Assembly (NCBI GenBank): GCA_910586955.1
Contig: CAJUMM010000080.1
Span: 5,252-11,661, forward strand
Reading direction: 5' to 3'
DNA: 6,410 bases
From: an uncultured Lachnospiraceae bacterium
GTDB taxonomy: Bacteria > Bacillota > Clostridia > Lachnospirales > Lachnospiraceae
Below the pieces are notes generated by a model. It was not told the DNA's origin and did not search any database. It saw only the letters and a list, made by a program, of their open reading frames with translations. Both the position numbers and the translations under genes were made by a program. This document shows, piece after piece, positions 1-4,065 of this stretch (position 1 is its first letter; each line of letters begins with the position of its first letter).

Positions 1-190
1 AGCGCCTCCCTAGAGAAGGACTTCCGGCTGCTCCGCATCCGTAATTCCTTCTGGCTCTGTCCGGGTATCTGCTGATTTTTAGTTCCGCAGCTTCCCTCCC
101 AGCGCCTCCCTAGAGAAGGACTTCCGGCTGCTCCGCATCCGTAATTCCTTCTGGCGCTGTCCGGGTATCTGCTATTTTTAGTTCCGCAGC
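1..190. repeat. Two tandem copies of a 100-bp repeat unit
   Basis: Copy 1 spans 1-100 and copy 2 spans 101 to about 190. They are identical except for T56 versus G156 and loss of one G (near 74) in copy 2, after which they diverge just past the shared GTTCCGCAG. Each unit holds an imperfect hairpin: the arms at 15-27 and 39-51 pair at 11 of 13 positions around an 11-base loop, and the same arms recur at 115-127 and 139-151. The unit length is not a multiple of three and no frame stays open with a plausible start, so this is probably non-coding. Copy 1 begins exactly at the window edge, so more copies may lie to the left. The unit sits downstream of the cassette terminator and possibly in the leader of a minus-strand gene outside the window. 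Confidence 0.9.
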
Positions 191-223
191 CGCCCTTCCG
201 GCTTCTGCTGTTTCGTTTTCCTG

Positions 224-242
224 TACCATTCGCGAATTGGTA
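224..242. promoter_or_regulatory. Near-perfect palindrome, possible operator
   Basis: The core ATTCGCGAAT (228-237) is a perfect 10-bp palindrome. It is flanked by TACC on the left and TGGTA on the right, so the symmetry extends outward with one extra T. This shape suits a dimeric DNA-binding protein. The outer half-sites TACCA (224-228) and TGGTA (238-242) recur at 247, 279, 392 and 434. No regulator gene is visible in the window, so the ligand is unknown. Confidence 0.45.
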
Positions 243-246
243 TATG

Positions 247-283
247 TGGTATATATGGAGAACCACTTGACTTATATATACCA
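247..283. repeat. Inverted repeat with 10-bp arms
   Basis: TGGTATATAT at 247-256 is matched by its exact reverse complement ATATATACCA at 274-283, with 17 bases between. A second, nested pair GTGGT (246-250) and ACCAC (262-266) is also present. The right arm overlaps promoter-like elements on both strands, so protein binding here would be placed to control transcription. It could also be a chance product of AT-rich sequence. Confidence 0.45.
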
Positions 284-295
284 TTAAATTAATAT
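267..295 (+). promoter_or_regulatory. Candidate sigma-A promoter facing right
   Basis: TTGACT (267-272) and TAATAT (290-295) are separated by 17 bases, a good match to the housekeeping promoter consensus. The start would be near 302. No plus-strand gene follows: a transcript would run through the terminator region and antisense to the small cassette gene. AT-rich DNA gives many false matches, so this is tentative. Confidence 0.35.
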
Positions 296-303
296 TTTGG
301 CAA
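275..303 (-). promoter_or_regulatory. Candidate sigma-A promoter facing left
   Basis: On the minus strand, TTGCCA (298-303) is followed after 17 bases by TATATA (275-280), preceded by TGG as in an extended -10 element. It overlaps the rightward candidate at 267-295 almost completely. A transcript would start near 268, cross the half-site cluster and read into the 100-bp tandem repeats, which would form its leader. It would fit a minus-strand gene left of the window. Confidence 0.3.
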
Positions 304-331
304 GATTAAAGTTAAAAAAATTAATATTTTG
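286..331. repeat. 14-bp direct repeat, AT-rich
   Basis: AAATTAATATTTTG occurs exactly at 286-299 and again at 318-331, a period of 32 bases or roughly three helical turns. It contains the palindrome AATATT. It may be a binding site pair or simply low-complexity AT-rich DNA. Confidence 0.6.
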
Positions 332-370
332 TACATTTTGGATATTTTTTCAATCTGTTTTTATGCAGTT

Positions 371-400
371 TTAACATCTGTTTTTCAAAAGTGGTATACT
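371..400 (+). promoter_or_regulatory. Candidate extended -10 promoter facing right
   Basis: TTAACA (371-376) is followed after 18 bases by TATACT (395-400), which is preceded by TGG, giving an extended -10 element. The predicted start near 407 would place the large inverted repeat at 416-484 at the 5' end of the RNA, which would then run antisense to the small cassette gene. No gene on that strand supports it. Confidence 0.3.
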
Positions 401-409
401 ATCACTCAC

Positions 410-484
410 AAAAAAGCCTCCGGGTTTCCACATTGGTATACTTCCCGAACTTCAATCGTCCAAAAAGCATGGAAACCCGGAGGC
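410..484 (-). terminator. Rho-independent terminator of the ATPase cassette
   Basis: The arms at 416-430 and 470-484 are perfectly complementary over 15 bp (GCCTCCGGGTTTCCA and its reverse complement). On the minus strand the hairpin is followed at once by six T residues (410-415 on the plus strand). It begins 21 bases after the stop codon of the small cassette gene, so it fits as the end of that operon. No T tract follows the hairpin on the plus strand, so it should act in one direction only. The loop is 39 bases (431-469), far longer than usual, and contains another TGGTATACT. Confidence 0.85.
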
Positions 485-505
485 CTTATAAAACATATTC
501 TGATT

Positions 506-1144
506 TCAATATGCAAACGTATTTACAAATTTTCTCTCGAAGAAATCTTCCGTGTATACGTAGGCATCTTTAAAAATATAATCTTTCAGACGCCGCATAA
601 AGGGCGGCGTGTAATTCTGATTCATCAAAGCGTGATTCTTAACCTGGTTATATAGATTGGCATTTTTGTCCTTGCTGCATACCAGTATGTAAGTTACATG
701 CTCTTCCGCAAACTTTACGGGATTACGGACATCAAAGATACTGCTTTTATCCCCTCTCTCCATCATGGTATAGAAAATATCCAAAATCATGTACCAGTTG
801 GCATAGGCCTTCTTGATAATATTATCCTTTGTACTCTGCTTTTCCGCTTTCACCGGACAATCCTTAAATTCTATCAAAAACCATTCGTTCGCCTCATTCA
901 CAAGAAAAGAATCTGCCGTATTGATTGGGTTTTCCGCAGGCAATGTCCTTTTGACCTGCTTATATCCCTGCTTTGCCAGGATATCCATAGATACGGTCTC
1001 ATAATCCAGGCCTCCATTGTACAAATAACGGTCGCCGGCATCATTGAGGGACGACGTGTGCAGGGTTGACAAATACGAAATAGAGATCCCGTATCCTGAC
1101 AAATACCGTGTTACAGTATCCTTGAAAATTTCAAAATTATTCAT
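506..1144 (-). CDS. Uncharacterised protein with PD-(D/E)XK-like nuclease pattern, partner of AAA ATPase
   Basis: This 212-residue protein is not one I recognise by name. Its most telling stretch is a hydrophobic strand with D78 (ADSFLV), a short turn, then WFLIEFKD with E92 and K94. D-x13-E-x-K, with the last two on a beta strand, is the layout of a PD-(D/E)XK nuclease active site. A basic helix follows (about 95-125), as is common in that fold; E49 or D54 could add an upstream acidic residue. There is no signal peptide or membrane segment, so it should be cytoplasmic. I chose the ATG at 1144 over one at 1165: it overlaps the ATPase stop by 8 bp, has a purine-rich GGAAGAAG just upstream and suits translational coupling, while 1165 has no ribosome binding site. 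A terminator follows the stop. Nuclease activity is inferred from the motif only; a degenerate or purely structural partner is possible. Confidence 0.85.
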   Translation of the reverse strand: MNNFEIFKDTVTRYLSGYGISISYLSTLHTSSLNDAGDRYLYNGGLDYETVSMDILAKQGYKQVKRTLPAENPINTADSFLVNEANEWFLIEFKDCPVKAEKQSTKDNIIKKAYANWYMILDIFYTMMERGDKSSIFDVRNPVKFAEEHVTYILVCSKDKNANLYNQVKNHALMNQNYTPPFMRRLKDYIFKDAYVYTEDFFERKFVNTFAY

Positions 1145-2453
1145 CTTCTTCCGTTCCGATCTCATATCTGAGATTATCTAAAAGCATACTCGGCGTTACC
1201 AGCTGGGTGTATATTTTGTCCAAAGATTCCGTCACGTCTTCAAACACGGATAATCCTTCCTCCAGTCCGGAAAGATAGAACCTGCACTTTGGAAACAGCT
1301 CATATTTTTTGGCATACAGCTCTATGGCCTCCAGAAAATCCCGGCTGTGGGTGGTGACTACGATGCTCAAGTCAAATTTCTTCTGCAAAAGTACAATGAT
1401 CTCCGCATATACCAGCTGCCATTCGGGATGAAGATGGATTTCCGGCTCATCCAGGATTAACACATCCTTTTCCTTTAAAATCCCCTTTTCCAGCAGCAGC
1501 TTTAACAACATAAAAGACTTCAGGCCTGCGGACAGGTTTTCAAAATGGATGGGTTTTTCAAATTTCTGCGAATTCAGGCTCCATTGTCCGTTTTGGAGCA
1601 AGATCTGTCCCTCTGCCACACGTTCCAGAATATCGTAAATCTCTTTGAGATTTTCTTTTGCACGGACGGCTTCAAAAATCCCCTCCAAAATATCATCATC
1701 CGTCTCGTTCAAACGGTTCAAAAGCTCTTTACGGAATCCATTCCCTACATAAAGCCAAAAATGATTGGATACATTATCCAAGATAAACGGATCATCAATT
1801 AAAAACGCTTCATGCAAAATGCTATAATCCGCCTGCCATTCCACGCATTGATTTCCCCTAAATAATACAGAGAGTTCTTTTCCCTTGATATTTAAACAAA
1901 CCGCTGTATCTTTCCCGGATGACTGCAGGCATTCTACCTGTTCGTCAAATACCTGATTAAAAAAACGCTCAATCAGTTCCAAAGCCACCCTGTAATCATC
2001 ATCCATCTTTCGTGCCAGAATTTTTTCATAAGAATTTTCCAGCAGTTCGGACATGCTTTCCTCTGTTAATTTCACATCATACCTGGCACATGCCTGTTCC
2101 AAATAATCCCGAAAAAGCACCTCGTCCAGAATGTCTCCTTCTGTTTCTACCAGCTTACTGCCCATAGCCCTGGCAATTCTATCAGAAGTCATACGCAAGG
2201 AACCGCTGTTTCTTGCTCCAGACATGCTGCGCATAAGGGTATTGCGCACCCCTCTCCTGATGATTTCCAGTATTTCATCCCGTCTGCGATTCTCGATTTT
2301 CAGATCCATATCATAGAAGGCGTTAAAGGTAGAATAAAGAACCTTTCCAACGGTACTTTTCCCTGTGTTGTTTTCTCCTGCAATCACGGTAATGCCGTCA
2401 ATGGTGATATCTGCATGTTTGATTCTGGCAAAATTATCAATTTTCAGTCTCAT
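1137..2453 (-). CDS. AAA family ATPase of the ABC/SMC/OLD-like type (AAA_15/AAA_21-like)
   Basis: This 438-residue ATPase resembles the RecF/SMC/OLD group, in which head domains dimerise around ATP. Visible elements, in order, are a first strand (MRLKIDNFARIKHADI) typical of the group, Walker A GENNTGKST (26-34, Lys32), a largely helical insertion (about 45-300), an ABC-like signature NLSAG (306-310), Walker B VLILDEPEIHLHP (331-343, Asp335, Glu336) and an H-loop TTHS (367-370, His369). All catalytic elements look intact. Only about 70 residues follow the H-loop, too few for the TOPRIM nuclease of true OLD or Gabija GajA proteins, so any nuclease would have to come from the partner gene. AAGGA lies 8 bases before the ATG. 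The gene has its own candidate promoter and overlaps the next gene. In known defence systems such ATPases sense invaders and license a partner effector; that role here is inference. Confidence 0.93.
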   Translation of the reverse strand: MRLKIDNFARIKHADITIDGITVIAGENNTGKSTVGKVLYSTFNAFYDMDLKIENRRRDEILEIIRRGVRNTLMRSMSGARNSGSLRMTSDRIARAMGSKLVETEGDILDEVLFRDYLEQACARYDVKLTEESMSELLENSYEKILARKMDDDYRVALELIERFFNQVFDEQVECLQSSGKDTAVCLNIKGKELSVLFRGNQCVEWQADYSILHEAFLIDDPFILDNVSNHFWLYVGNGFRKELLNRLNETDDDILEGIFEAVRAKENLKEIYDILERVAEGQILLQNGQWSLNSQKFEKPIHFENLSAGLKSFMLLKLLLEKGILKEKDVLILDEPEIHLHPEWQLVYAEIIVLLQKKFDLSIVVTTHSRDFLEAIELYAKKYELFPKCRFYLSGLEEGLSVFEDVTESLDKIYTQLVTPSMLLDNLRYEIGTEEDE

Positions 2454-2461
2454 ATTCCATA

Positions 2462-2467
2462 TCCTTC
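2462..2467 (-). promoter_or_regulatory. Ribosome binding site of the ATPase
   Basis: On the minus strand GAAGGA lies 8 bases before the ATG at 2453. This supports that start over the nearby out-of-frame ATG at 2460. Confidence 0.7.
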
Positions 2468-2525
2468 TTATTGCTGCGGGGTATTTGACTTTGCATGAAA
2501 AAGCCGCTCTTTTATTATGTTCCCT

Positions 2526-2554
2526 ATTCTACCTTATCTTTCCCCAAAAGACAA
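2526..2554 (-). promoter_or_regulatory. Candidate sigma-A promoter of the ATPase cassette
   Basis: On the minus strand TTGTCT (2549-2554) and TAGAAT (2526-2531) are 17 bases apart, predicting a start near 2519 and a leader of about 65 bases. It lies entirely within the 108-bp gap after the kinase. I see no convincing terminator in that gap, so read-through from the kinase may also feed the cassette. Confidence 0.5.
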
Positions 2555-2561
2555 TATCCAA

Positions 2562-4049
2562 TCACAGCCTCGACAACTTCTCATACAGCGGCAGCATACA
2601 GTCATAGGCCTGGTCGAAAATGGGCTTCAATTTCTCATAGTCATCCTGATGAGCCGCAATGGGATGTACCTCGTCCTGAAATTCCAGGAAGCGCTTTACT
2701 TCCCAGAAATCCTCAAAGACGCCTACGCCCACACCTGCAATGACCGCAGCTCCGATGGCAGTAGCCTCCTCCACGCAGTCGGGCCGGCGCAGGGTCACAT
2801 CAAGCACATCCGCCAGGATCTGGGCTACCACTTCTCCCTTGGCCCCGCCGCCTGTAAGGCACATGGTCTTGATATCCGCCTGCTTCCGGTATGCTTTCAG
2901 GATCAGCTCCATATTCATGGCAATCCCCTCCATAACCGCCCGCACGTAGTCCCGCTTCTCATGCTCCGGCTTGATTCCCAGGAAAGCTCCGCTGGTATCG
3001 GGATTCCACCGGGGACTCCGCTCACCCAGAAGGTAGGGAAGGAAAATCAGGTTCTTGGCCCCTGGGGGGGATTTCTCGATCATCTTATTCAGCTCCTCGT
3101 AGGATGCGCCATCACAGAGGGCATGGCGGATATAGGAGTAGGAGCTGCCTGCCGCCTGCATGGCCCCGCAGGGCATATAGCGCCCCGGAATTACATGGGC
3201 GAAACAGAACAGAGTTTGATCCTCATCGATAAAAGGCTCCGTGGTGGTTCCGCCTATCCAGGCGGAGGTTCCGAAGGTCAGGTAAAATTCCCCGTCCCGG
3301 ATACAGGCTGCTCCCACTGCCGAGCAGGGCCCGTCCCCGCCGCCGCACACCACCGGGGTTCCTGCGGGAAGCCCGATCTCTCCCGCCACACGGTCCTGGA
3401 TATACCCGGCAATATCCGTGGACTTTTTAAGCTTTGGCAGCTTCTCTTTCTCAATTCCCGCCGCCTTCAGGATTTCCTCTGACCACTCCAGTTTCCGCAG
3501 ATCCAAGGCGTTGGTTCCGGAAGCGTCCGAGTAATCCGTCACGAAATTCCCCGTAGCCCTAGCAATGATATAGTCCTTGGCCTGGAGCATCTTATAGGTC
3601 TTTCCATAAACCTCAGGCTCATGCTTTTTCAGCCACATAAGCTTTTCAATACTGTAACTGGGGCTTACACGGTGTCCCGTAATGCGGTACATGCGCTTGG
3701 CGCCAATCTCCTTTTCCAGATGCTTTGCTTCCTCCACGGCCCGCTGATCCGCCCAGATCATAGCGTCCCTGAGAGGCACACCGTTCTTATCCACCACCAG
3801 GCACCCCTGCATCTGGGCGCTGAAAGACATGGCGGCCACACGGGAGGCGTCCTCCCCCTCCAGCACTGCCTTGGTGGCGTCGCACACGGCATCCCACCAG
3901 TTTTCCGGATCCTGCTCCGCATAATTGCCGTTAAAAAAACGCACGTCATAGGAAACGGTTACGCTGCGGAGAAGTTTCCCTTTCGTGGTAAAAAGCGTAG
4001 CCTTATTTCCTGAGGTTCCCAGATCATGGGCAATTAAAAACTGTTCCAT
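2562..4049 (-). CDS. xylB-like: FGGY-family carbohydrate kinase, xylulokinase-like
   Basis: This 495-residue cytoplasmic enzyme should phosphorylate a sugar or polyol with ATP. The N-terminal FGGY domain opens with the phosphate-binding HDLGTSGNK (Asp9), followed by the region SFSAQMQG (75-82), MIWADQRA (97-104) and an FGGY signature-like stretch around 131-143. The C-terminal domain has the catalytic-base motif GGGDGP (Asp239), FGTSAW (259-264), a second FGGY signature-like region (354-374) and the adenosine-binding LTGGGAKG (398-405). Length and DYSDASGT (172-179) fit xylulokinases, but characterised ones have QMHG where this has QMQG, so D-xylulose is not certain and another pentose, ketose or polyol is possible. 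The start at 4049 has AAGGAG 9 bases upstream; an in-frame extension to 4148 would overlap the helicase gene and add unrelated sequence. No isomerase or transporter gene is adjacent, so the context does not settle the substrate. Confidence 0.92.
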   Translation of the reverse strand: MEQFLIAHDLGTSGNKATLFTTKGKLLRSVTVSYDVRFFNGNYAEQDPENWWDAVCDATKAVLEGEDASRVAAMSFSAQMQGCLVVDKNGVPLRDAMIWADQRAVEEAKHLEKEIGAKRMYRITGHRVSPSYSIEKLMWLKKHEPEVYGKTYKMLQAKDYIIARATGNFVTDYSDASGTNALDLRKLEWSEEILKAAGIEKEKLPKLKKSTDIAGYIQDRVAGEIGLPAGTPVVCGGGDGPCSAVGAACIRDGEFYLTFGTSAWIGGTTTEPFIDEDQTLFCFAHVIPGRYMPCGAMQAAGSSYSYIRHALCDGASYEELNKMIEKSPPGAKNLIFLPYLLGERSPRWNPDTSGAFLGIKPEHEKRDYVRAVMEGIAMNMELILKAYRKQADIKTMCLTGGGAKGEVVAQILADVLDVTLRRPDCVEEATAIGAAVIAGVGVGVFEDFWEVKRFLEFQDEVHPIAAHQDDYEKLKPIFDQAYDCMLPLYEKLSRL

Positions 4050-4058
4050 ATGTATTCT

Positions 4059-4064
4059 CTCCTT
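4059..4064 (-). promoter_or_regulatory. Ribosome binding site that fixes the kinase start
   Basis: AAGGAG on the minus strand lies 9 bases before the ATG at 4049 and directly after the helicase stop codon (4066-4068). This supports a 495-residue kinase rather than a longer one starting inside the helicase gene. Confidence 0.85.
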
Positions 4065-4065
4065 T

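Larger units (their letters stand above)
191..409. other. AT-rich gene-free intergenic DNA
   Basis: No convincing gene lies between the tandem repeat and the terminator hairpin. The segment changes from GC-rich (to about 225) to strongly AT-rich (about 240-400). It contains the palindrome around 233, an inverted repeat at 247-283, a direct repeat at 286-331 and promoter-like sequences on both strands, all listed separately. The plus-strand reading frame at 329-655 has no ribosome binding site, has low-complexity composition, crosses the terminator hairpin and runs antisense into the small cassette gene, so I do not call it. Confidence 0.7.

Noticed and set aside
1..190. CRISPR array
   Set aside because: The units abut with no distinct spacers and are 100 bp long; no cas gene is present.
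224..505. Retron or similar RNA-templated system in the gene-free region
   Set aside because: No reverse transcriptase lies in the window and the inverted repeat at 416-484 is explained by a terminator with a U tract.
329..655. Plus-strand open frame of 108 codons
   Set aside because: It has no ribosome binding site, crosses the terminator hairpin and runs antisense into the small cassette gene.
1145..1165. Upstream ATG at 1165 as the start of the small cassette gene
   Set aside because: It has no ribosome binding site and would add seven residues (MRSERKK) inside the ATPase gene; the ATG at 1144 has a purine-rich sequence just upstream and a typical coupled overlap.
1137..2453. True OLD-family or Gabija GajA nuclease
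   Set aside because: Only about 70 residues follow the H-loop, with no TOPRIM glutamate or DxD motifs.
2454..2561. Terminator after the kinase
   Set aside because: The sequence around AAAAAGCCGCTCTTTT looks symmetric at first but leaves no room for a loop and has mismatched inner bases, so no stable hairpin with a U tract is supported.
2517..3482. Plus-strand open frame of 321 codons antisense to the kinase
   Set aside because: It runs against the FGGY kinase, which has all expected motifs, and its own translation is rich in Pro, Gly and His with no recognisable family.
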